This document shows positions 7,782 to 16,225 of a stretch of 34,440 nt of DNA, piece by piece (position 1 is the stretch's first letter; every line of letters begins with the position of its first letter). Position numbers and translations under genes: made by a program. Below the pieces are notes generated by a model. The model saw nothing but the letters and a program-made list of their open reading frames with translations, made no database searches and had not been told where the DNA came from. This stretch comes from Bacteroidaceae bacterium (GTDB taxonomy: Bacteria; Bacteroidota; Bacteroidia; Bacteroidales; Bacteroidaceae): contig JAFSRW010000039.1 of assembly GCA_017445925.1 (NCBI GenBank), positions 1 through 34,440 of the forward strand, in the 5' to 3' direction.

Positions 7782-8987
7782 ATGATGAAATCGTACAAAG
7801 TTAATGACGAAGGGTTTTATGGTCCGTATGGCGGCGCATACATTCCTGAGATTTTATATAAAACGGTTGAGGACCTGAAGGCTCAATACCTTTCTATCAT
7901 TGAAAGTGAAGAGTTCCTTAAGGAGTTCTACCAACTGCTACGCGATTATGTGGGTCGCCCCTCTCCCCTATACTATGCCAAACGTATGAGCGAGAAATAC
8001 GGTTGCCAGCTTTACCTGAAGCGCGAAGACCTAAACCATACAGGTGCTCATAAGATTAACAATGCCATAGGTCAGATTCTTTTGGCACGCAAGATGGGTA
8101 AGACGCGTATCATTGCAGAAACCGGAGCCGGACAGCATGGTGTTGCCACAGCTACCGTATGCGCCCTGATGAATATGCCCTGCCGTGTATATATGGGCGC
8201 CCTGGATGTGGAACGTCAGCATGTAAATGTAGAACGTATGCGTATGCTGGGAGCCGAAGTGTTCCCCGTACAGAGTGGCAACAAGACCCTGAAGGATGCA
8301 ACAAATGAGGCGATTCGAGACTGGTGTTGCCATCCTGCTGATACCTTTTATATTATAGGAAGTACCGTAGGGCCTCATCCCTACCCCGAGATGGTTGCTA
8401 AGCTACAAAGCGTCATCAGCCAGGAGATTAAATTCCAGTTGAATGAAAAGATTGGACGCGATTATCCCGACTATCTGATAGCATGTGTGGGCGGAGGAAG
8501 CAATGCTGCAGGAACCATCTATCATTATCTGGACGACGAACGCGTAAAACTGGTTCTTGGCGAAGCTGGAGGTTTGGGAATGGATACAGAACAGACGGCA
8601 GCTTCACTTCACGTAGGTAGTACAGGAATCCTGCACGGAAGCCGTATCAAGGTGATGCAGACCGAAGACGGACAGATAATTGAGCCCTATAGCATCAGTG
8701 CCGGCCTAGACTATCCAGGCACAGGACCCATGCACTGCAACCTGTATGAAACAGGCAGGGCCAAAGTATATTCCATTAATGACAACGAGGCTTTGCAGGC
8801 TGCTTTTGAACTGACCAGACTGGAGGGTATCATTCCCGCCCTTGAAAGTAGTCACGCCCTGGCAATTTTACCTAAGATGAAATTCAAGAAAGAAGATGTA
8901 GTGGTGCTTACCGTCAGCGGACGCGGCGACAAGGACCTTACAACTTATCTTTCGCATAAAAACGAGATTGATTATGACGCCATATAA
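7782..8987 (+). CDS. trpB: tryptophan synthase beta chain
   Basis: A 401-residue PLP enzyme that joins indole and L-serine to tryptophan in the alpha2-beta2 complex. The PLP lysine is Lys91 in [11 protein letters not shown], the catalytic glutamate is Glu113 in AETGAGQHG, and the phosphate-binding GGGSNA loop and C-terminal SGRGDKD are present. The length is normal for the TrpB1 family that pairs with TrpA. I start at ATG 7782 (ATG 7785 is also possible) because the longer reading overlaps the promoter. It is first in the trp operon and overlaps trpE by 14 bp. Confidence 0.95.
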   Translation: MMKSYKVNDEGFYGPYGGAYIPEILYKTVEDLKAQYLSIIESEEFLKEFYQLLRDYVGRPSPLYYAKRMSEKYGCQLYLKREDLNHTGAHKINNAIGQILLARKMGKTRIIAETGAGQHGVATATVCALMNMPCRVYMGALDVERQHVNVERMRMLGAEVFPVQSGNKTLKDATNEAIRDWCCHPADTFYIIGSTVGPHPYPEMVAKLQSVISQEIKFQLNEKIGRDYPDYLIACVGGGSNAAGTIYHYLDDERVKLVLGEAGGLGMDTEQTAASLHVGSTGILHGSRIKVMQTEDGQIIEPYSISAGLDYPGTGPMHCNLYETGRAKVYSINDNEALQAAFELTRLEGIIPALESSHALAILPKMKFKKEDVVVLTVSGRGDKDLTTYLSHKNEIDYDAI

Positions 8988-10374
8988 ATACCATACTGCC
9001 AGCCGTAAGATTCTGGGTGACCTGATAACACCCGTAAGTGCTTATCTGAAGGTTAGAGATGCTTATCCCCAGAGCGCTCTCATGGAGAGTTCCGACTATC
9101 ACGGAGGTGAGAATGCCAAGTCGTTTATTGCTGTCCATCCCATAGGAAGTGTGAGCATAGAACACGGCATAGGCATTTGCAAATATCCCGATGGCAAGAC
9201 AACAGAAACGCCTATAAACGAGCGTTTTACGTCGGCCAACCTCATCAATCAGTTTATAAACACTTTCGACATTACAGGCCCTGACAGCAATTACTGCGGA
9301 CTATATGGATATACCTCTTTCAATGCCGTCAGGTACTTCGAGAATATTGGCGTAAAGGATGAGACGCAACCCATGAACGATGCGCCCGACCTGCTGTACA
9401 TTCTATATAAGGATGTGGTTGTCTTTGACCACTTCCGTAATGAGCTTACACTGATAGAAATGCTGTCGGAAGAAGAGGAAGATGACCTGGATGTTTTGGA
9501 GCGCGACCTCAACGGACGCCCGTATCAGACATACGATTTCCACCCAGTGGGCGATTCTTGGAGTACACTTACCGATGATGAGCATCGCGAGAATATTCGC
9601 AAAGGAATTGCTCATTGTCTGAGAGGCGATGTATTTCAGATTGTTCTCTCCAGACGATTCAAGCAGCGCTATGAGGGCGATGACTTCAAGCTCTACCGTG
9701 CACTGCGCAGCATCAATCCCAGTCCGTATCTGTTCTACTTCGACTTCGGCGGCTTCCGCATCTTTGGCTCCAGCCCCGAGACCCATTGCCGCATAGAAGG
9801 CCGCAAAGCTTACATCGACCCCATTGCTGGAACAACAAAGCGTACCGGCGATGCAGAGACCGACAGGAAGAATGCCGAGTATCTGCGCAACGACCCTAAG
9901 GAAAATGCCGAACATGTGATGCTGGTGGACCTGGCTCGCAACGACCTGAGTCGTAACTGCCACAATGTAAAGGTAGATTTCTACAAAGATATGCAGTTCT
10001 ACAGCCACGTTATCCATCTGGTAAGCAGGGTGAGCGGAGAACTGGATGAAGGAGCCGACCCCATACAGGCATTCATTGACACCTTCCCAGCAGGCACCCT
10101 TTCTGGAGCACCTAAGGTGATGGCTATGCAGCTGATAAGCAAATACGAGCCGCATAATCGTGGTGCATACGGTGGCTGCATAGGATTTATCGGATTTAAC
10201 AAGAACCTGAATCAGGCCATTACCATACGTACCTTTGTAAGCAGGAACAACGAACTTTGGTTCCAAGCTGGAGGCGGTATTGTTGCCAAGAGCGATGTGG
10301 AATATGAGTTGCAAGAGGTGAATAACAAACTGGGCGCTCTGCGCAAAGCCATTGAAATTGCAGGTAAGTTATGA
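8974..10374 (+). CDS. trpE: anthranilate synthase component I
   Basis: A 466-residue chorismate-binding enzyme that, with TrpG, makes anthranilate from chorismate and glutamine. The N-terminal [13 protein letters not shown] (36-48) corresponds to the LLES-type tryptophan feedback site, so the enzyme is probably inhibited by Trp. Chorismate-domain motifs include [18 protein letters not shown]-like [48 protein letters not shown] and the C-terminal GGGIV. ATG 8974 overlaps the end of trpB by 14 bp; an upstream TTG is less likely. The stop overlaps the trpG start (ATGA). Confidence 0.94.
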   Translation: MTPYKYHTASRKILGDLITPVSAYLKVRDAYPQSALMESSDYHGGENAKSFIAVHPIGSVSIEHGIGICKYPDGKTTETPINERFTSANLINQFINTFDITGPDSNYCGLYGYTSFNAVRYFENIGVKDETQPMNDAPDLLYILYKDVVVFDHFRNELTLIEMLSEEEEDDLDVLERDLNGRPYQTYDFHPVGDSWSTLTDDEHRENIRKGIAHCLRGDVFQIVLSRRFKQRYEGDDFKLYRALRSINPSPYLFYFDFGGFRIFGSSPETHCRIEGRKAYIDPIAGTTKRTGDAETDRKNAEYLRNDPKENAEHVMLVDLARNDLSRNCHNVKVDFYKDMQFYSHVIHLVSRVSGELDEGADPIQAFIDTFPAGTLSGAPKVMAMQLISKYEPHNRGAYGGCIGFIGFNKNLNQAITIRTFVSRNNELWFQAGGGIVAKSDVEYELQEVNNKLGALRKAIEIAGKL

Positions 10375-10937
10375 AAATAGTTATCATAGACAATTACGAC
10401 TCCTTTACCTATAACCTGTCGCATCTGGTAAAGGAATTGGGGGCAGAGGTTACCGTTCTCAGGAACGACAAATTCCAACTGCCCGACCTTGAGAAATTCG
10501 ACAAGATTATTCTCTCCCCAGGCCCTGGCATACCCAGCGAGGCAGGATTGCTGCTTGATGTTATCAAGGCCTACGCAGACAAAAAGCCTATTCTGGGTGT
10601 TTGCTTAGGACATCAGGCTATAGGAGAAGTCTTTGGAGGCAAACTCACCAATCTGAGTTCCGTATTTCATGGCGTGGCCACTCCAACCCATATCTGTGCT
10701 GACGATTACATCTTTGACGGCCTAGATAAGACCATCGAGGTGGGGCGTTACCACTCGTGGGTGGTAGATACCAATGATTTCCCCTCTTGCCTGGAGGTTA
10801 CCAGCACCAGTCCGGAAGGCTACATCATGTCGCTCCGCCACAGAGAATATGACATCCGAGGCATTCAGTACCATCCAGAAAGCGTACTGACCAAAGAAGG
10901 AAAAACAATCATTAAAAATTGGCTCGAACACAAATGA
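10371..10937 (+). CDS. trpG: anthranilate synthase component II (glutamine amidotransferase)
   Basis: A 188-residue class I glutamine amidotransferase that supplies ammonia to TrpE. The catalytic Cys78 is in GVCLGHQAIGE, with the His-Glu pair in IQYHPESVLT near the C-terminus. The oxyanion-region motif SPGPGIPSEAG (49-59) is also present. It is a separate protein, not fused to TrpE or TrpD. It overlaps both neighbours by 4 bp (ATGA), indicating translational coupling. In some bacteria the same subunit also serves PabB; no pab gene is seen here. Confidence 0.94.
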   Translation: MKIVIIDNYDSFTYNLSHLVKELGAEVTVLRNDKFQLPDLEKFDKIILSPGPGIPSEAGLLLDVIKAYADKKPILGVCLGHQAIGEVFGGKLTNLSSVFHGVATPTHICADDYIFDGLDKTIEVGRYHSWVVDTNDFPSCLEVTSTSPEGYIMSLRHREYDIRGIQYHPESVLTKEGKTIIKNWLEHK

Positions 10938-11929
10938 AGAAATTTCTTTCACAACTCATAGAAGGCGCTACCCTCACCCGTGAGGATACCCACGCCATAA
11001 TGCTCGGGATAACAGAGCAGAAGTATAACGAGCATCAGATAGCAGCCCTGCTGATGGCGTTGCAAACCAGAGGTGTAACGGTTGACGAGATGCTTGGCTT
11101 CCGCGATGGACTCTTGGAAACGGGCAAACGAGTTAACCTCGACGATTACAACACCTTGGATATTGTTGGCACGGGAGGCGACGGCAAGAACTCCTTTAAC
11201 ATCAGTACCTGCTCTGCCTTTGTGATTGCCGGTGCTGGATATAAAGTTACCAAGCACGGAAACGGAGGCAGCACCAGCGTAAGCGGCGCCAGCAATGTGT
11301 TGGCAGGGCATGGAGTGAAATTCACAGATAACGAGGATGTGTTGCGTCGCTCTCTTGATGAAGCCAACATCTGCTACCTCCACGCTCCCCTTTTTGCCTT
11401 AGGCATGAAGTACGTTGGTCCCACCCGCAAAGCATTGGGCGTTCCCACCTGCTTTAATCTGCTTGGTCCCCTGGTTAATCCCTGCAACCCCAAGAACTCG
11501 TTGCACGGAACAGCCAACCAGAGTCAGCAGCGCCTTTACACCAATATTCACCAGAAGATTGGGGACAACTATGGTGTGATAACCAGCTACGACGGGTACG
11601 ATGAAATCTCACTCACCAGCGGCTTTAAGATTAACACCCGCTACTTTGAGAAGGTCTATACGCCCATAGACATGGGACTGAAATATGTAAAGCCTTCAGA
11701 TATTTACGGAGGTGATACTGCAGAAGAGGCCATGAAGATTTTCGACAGCGTGCTCGAGAACAAATGCACCGAGGCACAGAAGAACGTTATCCTTGCCAAT
11801 GCTGCCTGTGGTATCAGCCTTATGGATGAAGGACTCACCATAACTGAAACCATACAGATGGCACGTGAATCGTTAGAAAGTGGACGCGCTCTGCAATGTT
11901 TCCGCAAGTTCGTTGAGATAAATTCGTAA
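10934..11929 (+). CDS. trpD: anthranilate phosphoribosyltransferase
   Basis: A 331-residue enzyme that transfers phosphoribose from PRPP to anthranilate. Visible motifs are GTGGDGKNSFNIST (PRPP loop), KHGNGGSTSVSGASNVL, the GMKYVGPTRKALGVPTCFNLLGPLVNP segment of the anthranilate/PRPP site, and the late C-terminal helices. ATG 10934 is preferred over a TTG at 10919 because it gives the ATGA overlap with trpG and starts at the conserved MKKFLSQL. The gene is followed by a five-unit heptamer array before trpC. Confidence 0.94.
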   Translation: MKKFLSQLIEGATLTREDTHAIMLGITEQKYNEHQIAALLMALQTRGVTVDEMLGFRDGLLETGKRVNLDDYNTLDIVGTGGDGKNSFNISTCSAFVIAGAGYKVTKHGNGGSTSVSGASNVLAGHGVKFTDNEDVLRRSLDEANICYLHAPLFALGMKYVGPTRKALGVPTCFNLLGPLVNPCNPKNSLHGTANQSQQRLYTNIHQKIGDNYGVITSYDGYDEISLTSGFKINTRYFEKVYTPIDMGLKYVKPSDIYGGDTAEEAMKIFDSVLENKCTEAQKNVILANAACGISLMDEGLTITETIQMARESLESGRALQCFRKFVEINS

Positions 11930-11932
11930 AAT

Positions 11933-11986
11933 GGTTAGAGGTTAGCGTTGAGCGGTTAAAGGTTAGCGAATAACTTTCAATTTTCA
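11933..11986. repeat. heptamer arrays in the trpD-trpC gap
   Basis: Five units at 11933-11967: GGTTAGA, GGTTAGC, GTTGAGC, GGTTAAA, GGTTAGC. A second, weaker set follows at 11973-11986 (ACTTTCA, ATTTTCA), then ACTTAA directly before the trpC ATG. Almost the whole gap consists of these units. Confidence 0.8.
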
Positions 11987-11992
11987 ACTTAA

Positions 11993-12793
11993 ATGAAAGA
12001 CATTCTTGACGAAATAGTAGCCCACAAGCGTATTGAGGTAGCTGAGCAAAAAGAGCAGATGTCGCCTCGAACTCTCTATGCCGCAGTAGAAAAGATAATG
12101 GATGATGGCATTGAGGCCAGAAGTATGTCTATGGCTCTCAACAACGATGCTCACGGCATCATAGCCGAGTTTAAACGTAAAAGCCCGTCTAAGGGTTGGA
12201 TTATGGAAGAAGGAAAACCTGAAGTTATCCCTCCTTCTTACGAGCAGAACGGAGCAGCAGCCCTAAGCATCCTTACCGACGAGAGGTTCTTTGGCGGTAG
12301 CATGGAGTTTGTAAAAACAGCCAGACCTTTAGTGAATATTCCCATCCTGCGCAAAGACTTTATTATAGATGAATACCAACTTTTCCAAGCTCGCCAGATT
12401 GGTGCCGACGCTGTGCTTCTCATAGCTGCCGACCTAAAGAAACAAGAGGTTAAGACGCTTACCGCCCTTGCTCATGAACTGAAACTGGAGGTGCTACTGG
12501 AAATGCATTCCCTTGAGGAAGTGGAGTATGCCGAGTTGGACGTGGATATGTTAGGCATAAATAATCGTAATCTAGGGACATTCCATACTGATGTTCAGAA
12601 TTCCTTCAGTATGATTTCACGTCTGCCAGAGGATAAAGTGAAAGTTAGTGAAAGCGGAATTGGCAAACCTGAAACTATCAGGCTGCTACGTGAGGTAGGA
12701 TACCGAGGCTTCCTGATGGGAGAACACTTCATGAAACAGCCAGACCCAGGCAAAGCCTTAGGAGATTTTATCTCTAAATTGGTTATGGGTTAG
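11993..12793 (+). CDS. trpC: indole-3-glycerol phosphate synthase
   Basis: A 266-residue (beta/alpha)8 enzyme that closes the indole ring from CdRP. It shows the EFKRKSPSKG active-site lysine motif, the second lysine in ILRKDFIIDEYQ, GADAVLLIAADL, LGINNRNLGTF and the phosphate-binding SESGIGKPE, with MGEHFMK near the end. It is not fused to TrpF, unlike the E. coli enzyme. The last codons (LVMG) and its TAG stop lie inside a GGTTANN heptamer array, so its C-terminus may have been reshaped by the repeat. Confidence 0.94.
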   Translation: MKDILDEIVAHKRIEVAEQKEQMSPRTLYAAVEKIMDDGIEARSMSMALNNDAHGIIAEFKRKSPSKGWIMEEGKPEVIPPSYEQNGAAALSILTDERFFGGSMEFVKTARPLVNIPILRKDFIIDEYQLFQARQIGADAVLLIAADLKKQEVKTLTALAHELKLEVLLEMHSLEEVEYAELDVDMLGINNRNLGTFHTDVQNSFSMISRLPEDKVKVSESGIGKPETIRLLREVGYRGFLMGEHFMKQPDPGKALGDFISKLVMG

Positions 12794-12842
12794 AGGTTAT
12801 TGGTTATTGACACTAAAGTCTAACGTCTAATTGTTAATTGTT
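12781..12842. repeat. heptamer arrays across the trpC end and trpF start
   Basis: First array, 12781-12808: GGTTATG, GGTTAGA, GGTTATT, GGTTATT; the trpC stop TAG is within the second unit. Second array, 12815-12842: AAAGTCT, AACGTCT, AATTGTT, AATTGTT, continuing as AATTGAA, which contains the TTG start of trpF at 12845. Confidence 0.85.
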
Positions 12843-12844
12843 AA

Positions 12845-13468
12845 TTGAAAATAAAGATTTGTGGTATGCGCGACCCGGAAAACATACGCGCAGTAGAAGA
12901 AATGGTCCACCCCGACATGATGGGCTTCATCTTCTGGCAAGGCTCCAAACGTTATGTTTCCGAAGTGCCCTCCTATCTGCCCAAATGCACCAGAGTAGGT
13001 GTTTTTGTAAACCCTACAGAAGAGGAGGTGATGCAAAAGGTAAAGGATTTTGGTCTGAATGCCATACAGTTGCACGGAGAGGAAACTCCCGACTTCTGCC
13101 GTCGCATAAAATCAACAACTGGTCTCCCCATCATAAAAGCTATTAGCGTAGAAAAGAACGATTCTTCACTCTTCACTCTTCACTCTTCACTATGTGAAAA
13201 AATCGTGGATTTCTTCATATACGACACCAAATGCAAGTGTGTGGGTGGAAGCGGTGAACAGTTTAATTGGGATATCCTTCAGTCCTACCAAGGCAACACT
13301 CCCTTTCTGCTTTCTGGCGGAATAGGACCAGGAGATGAAGAAAAAGTCCGCCGATGGCGCCATCCCAAGTGTATAGGCATCGACCTTAACTCAAGGTTCG
13401 AAACAGCACCCGCCTATAAAGATACTGAAGCTTTAATAAAGTTTAAGCGGTCAGTGATTAGGGATTAG
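12845..13468 (+). CDS. trpF: phosphoribosylanthranilate isomerase
   Basis: A 207-residue (beta/alpha)8 enzyme that isomerises PRA to CdRP. The catalytic Cys6 is in the N-terminal KIKICGM and the catalytic Asp127 in YDTKC; GFIFWQGSKRYV, AIQLHGEE, GGSGEQFNWDIL and LSGGIGPG are also seen. The start must be TTG 12845: the conserved KICG motif begins two residues later, and the next ATG would remove it. Inside the gene, residues about 105-116 (DSSLFTLHSSL) are encoded by four perfect CTTCACT units, an unusual insertion. The TAG stop again lies in a heptamer array. Confidence 0.92.
   Translation: MKIKICGMRDPENIRAVEEMVHPDMMGFIFWQGSKRYVSEVPSYLPKCTRVGVFVNPTEEEVMQKVKDFGLNAIQLHGEETPDFCRRIKSTTGLPIIKAISVEKNDSSLFTLHSSLCEKIVDFFIYDTKCKCVGGSGEQFNWDILQSYQGNTPFLLSGGIGPGDEEKVRRWRHPKCIGIDLNSRFETAPAYKDTEALIKFKRSVIRD
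13164..13191. repeat. perfect 4 x CTTCACT array inside trpF
   Basis: Four identical copies of CTTCACT with no mismatch, in the coding region between the ISVEK strand and the catalytic-Asp strand of TrpF. The array is 28 bp, not a multiple of three, so a gain or loss of one unit would shift the frame. Confidence 0.95.
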
Positions 13469-13514
13469 AGATTAGGGATTAGATAATTTTCAACTTTCAA
13501 CTTTCAACTTTCAA
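13456..13514. repeat. heptamer arrays across the trpF end and trpA start
   Basis: 13456-13483: GATTAGG, GATTAGA, GATTAGG, GATTAGA, with the trpF stop TAG in the second unit. 13487-13514: TTTTCAA, CTTTCAA, CTTTCAA, CTTTCAA; the last A is the first base of the trpA ATG. Only three bases of the region are outside a unit. Confidence 0.92.
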
Positions 13515-14290
13515 TGAACCGAATAGACAAAACATTTCAAGAGAAGAGTTCAAACCTTCTTTCACTATACTTCTGCGCAGGACATCCCACGTTGGAGAGT
13601 ACAGGAGACATCATCAAAACTATCGAGAATAACGGTATTGACTTCATAGAAGTTGGTATTCCGTTCAGCGACCCTATGGCTGACGGTCCCGTCATTCAGA
13701 ATGCAGCCACCAAGGCATTGCGTAACGGAATGACCTTGCGCAAACTTTTCGCCCAGATTGCTGCAGTCAGAAAGGACGGCGTTAAGCTGCCACTCATCCT
13801 AATGGGTTATATGAACCCTATTTATCAAATGGGATATGAGGCATTCTTTAAGAATTGCAAGGAAGCCGATGTGGATGGTGTAATCATACCCGACCTACCC
13901 TTCCGCGACTACATGGAAGAAGTGAAGCCCATTGCCAACAAATATGATGTACGCGTGATTATGCTTATCACTCCCGAGACATCAGAGGAACGCATCCGTT
14001 TCATCGACGAGAATACTGACGGCTTTATCTACATGGTCAGTTCGGCTGCCACAACGGGTGCCCAGAAGGAGTTTGATGCAGCCAAGCAAGCTTATTTCAA
14101 TAAGGTAAACCAGATGGGGTTAAAGCATCCCCGCATGATTGGCTTTGGCATTAGCAACAAGCAAACCCTTGAGAGCGCACAGAAGAATGCTGCTGGCGCT
14201 ATCATAGGCAGTAAGTTCGTAACGCTGTTAGACGAGCTGATAAACCCTCAGAAAGCAGTTGAAGCGCTTTTGCAAGCACTCCAACAATAG
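13514..14290 (+). CDS. trpA: tryptophan synthase alpha chain
   Basis: A 258-residue (beta/alpha)8 enzyme that cleaves indole-3-glycerol phosphate to indole and glyceraldehyde-3-phosphate and feeds indole to TrpB. Catalytic Glu46 is in FIEVGIPFSDP and Asp57 in MADGP. Further motifs are LMGYMNPIYQMG, VDGVIIPDLPF, YMVSSAATTGAQ and the phosphate-site GFGISN. The length is normal. It is the last gene of trpBEGDCFA, so the operon covers every step from chorismate to tryptophan. Heptamer arrays on both sides separate it from its neighbours. Confidence 0.94.
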   Translation: MNRIDKTFQEKSSNLLSLYFCAGHPTLESTGDIIKTIENNGIDFIEVGIPFSDPMADGPVIQNAATKALRNGMTLRKLFAQIAAVRKDGVKLPLILMGYMNPIYQMGYEAFFKNCKEADVDGVIIPDLPFRDYMEEVKPIANKYDVRVIMLITPETSEERIRFIDENTDGFIYMVSSAATTGAQKEFDAAKQAYFNKVNQMGLKHPRMIGFGISNKQTLESAQKNAAGAIIGSKFVTLLDELINPQKAVEALLQALQQ

Positions 14291-14301
14291 ACCATATTTA
14301 A

Positions 14302-14431
14302 AGTTGAGAGTTGAAAGTTTATAGTTTATAGACAGTAGAAAGTTCATAGTTTAACTAGTATATTACTTCGCACTTTTCTCTATCAATTTATTAAACTGAC
14401 TCTAAACTTTAAACTCTAAACATTAAACTAT
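14302..14431. repeat. two heptamer arrays after trpA
   Basis: 14302-14329: AGTTGAG, AGTTGAA, AGTTTAT, AGTTTAT. 14404-14431: AAACTTT, AAACTCT, AAACATT, AAACTAT. The two arrays are roughly complementary in sequence (AGTTTAT/AAACTAT types) and lie between the convergent trpA and gldE genes, so transcripts might pair weakly. No classical terminator is seen. Confidence 0.8.
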
Positions 14432-14445
14432 CCATAAAGGGGAAT

Positions 14446-15777
14446 TTAGTCACCTTTATGGAAAATGACCTTCACCTTTACGATGCGGCGCTCATCCATT
14501 TCCATAATCTCAAAGGAGAAGCCCTTGTAGCTAATCTTCTCATGTAACTGGGGGAACTCGCCTTTAATCTCCAGCAAAAGTCCAGCTAGAGTGTCTGCTT
14601 CGCCTTCCACTTCCTCGAAGTACTCATCATCGAGATCGAACAGCTTCATAAAGTCGGCAAGCATAATCTTGGCCTCAAAGATGTATGTGTTCTGGTTCAG
14701 ACGCTGATAGGGTTTTTCCTCATCGTCGTACTCATCGTTAATTTCTCCTACTATCTCCTCTATGATGTCCTCCATCGTTACCAAACCGCTGGTGCCACCA
14801 AACTCATCCACCACAATAGCCATGTGAACCTTATTTGACTGGAAGTCACGTAACAGGTCGTCAATCATCTTGGTCTCAGGAACAAAATAAGGCGGACGGA
14901 TAAGACTCTGCCATCTGAAGCTGGATGGCTTGCCCAGATGTGGCAGCAAATCCTTAATGTACAACACACCTTTTATATTATCTTGCGTGCCCTGATAGAC
15001 GGGGATTCGACTATAGTTATTCTCCACAATGCACTTCAGTACCTCAGGGAAAGGCGTATTTATATCCAGTGCCACAATGTCAACACGACTGGTCATAATC
15101 TCTTTGGCCATCTCGCCGCCAAAACGGATGATACCCTCCAGCATACTGCTTTCCTGAGCAATATCCTTCTGGTCAGTCAGCTCCATTGCTTTCTCTAAAT
15201 CATCCACCGTAAGGCTCTGAGTATCAGTATGTACAAATCGTCTGGTTACAACTTTACTTCTAATAAGCATATTACTCAACGGAGACAATACCTTACTGAT
15301 TTTACATAGCTTAGGAGCGGCAAAACGACAGAAAGCCAACGTGTGCTGCGAACTATAGATTTTAGGAATTACCTCGCCAAAAAGCAGCAGCAGAAATGTT
15401 AGCACAACCGTCATCAGCAGGAACTGCAGCAACTCAGAACCGCCAAAGTCAAGCACCTTCATGAACACAAAGTCCAATAGCGTAATAATGGCAATGTTCA
15501 CCAGATTATTACAAATAAGGATGTTGGCCAGCAGGCGTTCACTATCCTCGCGCAGTGCTACGATACTTTTGTCCGAACTGTGTTTTTCTTCCTCCACCTC
15601 GTTGATATCAGAGGGAGTAAGACTAAAGAACGCTATCTCGCTTGCCGATACAAAACCACTGCACATAAGCAGAAAGAGTGATAGGCAGAGAGCTATTATC
15701 ACACCAACAGTAGGCGCATGATATGTTACGGCACTAAAAGAATCGGCAAGCGCCTGAAAGAATGAAGTTATATCCAT
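14446..15777 (-). CDS. gldE: CNNM/CorC-family membrane protein, GldE-type
   Basis: A 443-residue protein. Residues about 1-200 form a DUF21/CNNM transmembrane domain with four hydrophobic segments; about 205-330 are two CBS domains (EIMTSRVDIVALD and VHMAIVVDEFGGTSGLVTMEDIIEEIVGEI); the last 90 residues are a CorC/HlyC domain. Members transport or sense divalent cations such as Mg2+. The gene overlaps ssb by one base (TAATG), the standard ssb-gldE arrangement of Bacteroidota. GldE was named for gliding, but non-gliding gut species keep it, so a cation or envelope role is more likely here. Confidence 0.82.
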   Translation of the reverse strand: MDITSFFQALADSFSAVTYHAPTVGVIIALCLSLFLLMCSGFVSASEIAFFSLTPSDINEVEEEKHSSDKSIVALREDSERLLANILICNNLVNIAIITLLDFVFMKVLDFGGSELLQFLLMTVVLTFLLLLFGEVIPKIYSSQHTLAFCRFAAPKLCKISKVLSPLSNMLIRSKVVTRRFVHTDTQSLTVDDLEKAMELTDQKDIAQESSMLEGIIRFGGEMAKEIMTSRVDIVALDINTPFPEVLKCIVENNYSRIPVYQGTQDNIKGVLYIKDLLPHLGKPSSFRWQSLIRPPYFVPETKMIDDLLRDFQSNKVHMAIVVDEFGGTSGLVTMEDIIEEIVGEINDEYDDEEKPYQRLNQNTYIFEAKIMLADFMKLFDLDDEYFEEVEGEADTLAGLLLEIKGEFPQLHEKISYKGFSFEIMEMDERRIVKVKVIFHKGD

Positions 15778-16136
15778 TATACGTTATTTCCTTCTGTTGG
15801 TTCCTGAGACTTAGGAGTAAGCATCTCCATAGAGTCAGCCCATATTTCTGTTATGGAACGTTTAATTCCATTCTTATCGTCCCAGGTACGGGTATGTATC
15901 TGTCCTTCTATAAAGAGTTTGTCGCCTGTATGCACATATTTCTCCACCACCTCGGCCAGTTTACGCCAAAGTATGATGTTATGCCACTCTGTTCGGTCGG
16001 GCACCTCGCCCCCGTTTGGCAGTTTATATCCACGCTCTTTGGTAGCAAGTCTCACGCTTGCTACGCAAACTCCAGCGTCCACATATCTCACCTCAGGCTC
16101 TTTGCCTACGTTTCCAATTAGCATTACCTTATTCAT
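15777..16136 (-). CDS. ssb: single-stranded DNA-binding protein
   Basis: A 119-residue OB-fold protein that coats single-stranded DNA in replication, recombination and repair. It begins MNKVMLIGNVGKEPEVRY and has WHNIILWRKLAEVVEKYV, GDKLFIEGQIHTRTW and ITEIWADSMEML, all typical of bacterial Ssb. The C-terminus is short and ends EPTEGNNV. It lacks the acidic DDDIPF-type tip that usually recruits partner proteins, so this may be an accessory paralogue or a lineage variant. It has its own promoter and is coupled to gldE by TAATG. Confidence 0.9.
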   Translation of the reverse strand: MNKVMLIGNVGKEPEVRYVDAGVCVASVRLATKERGYKLPNGGEVPDRTEWHNIILWRKLAEVVEKYVHTGDKLFIEGQIHTRTWDDKNGIKRSITEIWADSMEMLTPKSQEPTEGNNV

Positions 16137-16155
16137 AATACCGAATTTAATGCCA

Positions 16156-16187
16156 CAAAGGTACGACTAAACGAGTGATTATCCAAA
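16156..16187 (-). promoter_or_regulatory. ssb-gldE promoter
   Basis: On the minus strand TTTG (16184-16187), a 20-bp spacer and TACCTTTG (16156-16163), 19 bases before the ssb ATG. This is a full consensus match. Confidence 0.75.
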
Positions 16188-16196
16188 TTTCTTTTG

Positions 16197-16204
16197 TATT
16201 TTTG
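16197..16204 (+). promoter_or_regulatory. -7 box of the esterase gene
   Basis: TATTTTTG matches TAnnTTTG and lies 21 bases before ATG 16226. No TTTG occurs at the -33 position, so the promoter may be weak or activator-dependent. Confidence 0.4.
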
Positions 16205-16225
16205 TCACCAAATTATAAGAATAAA

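Noticed and set aside
9403-10314. Long antisense reading frame opposite trpE (about 300 codons)
   Set aside because: It is the mirror of codon bias in a well-supported enzyme gene; the translation shows no family pattern.
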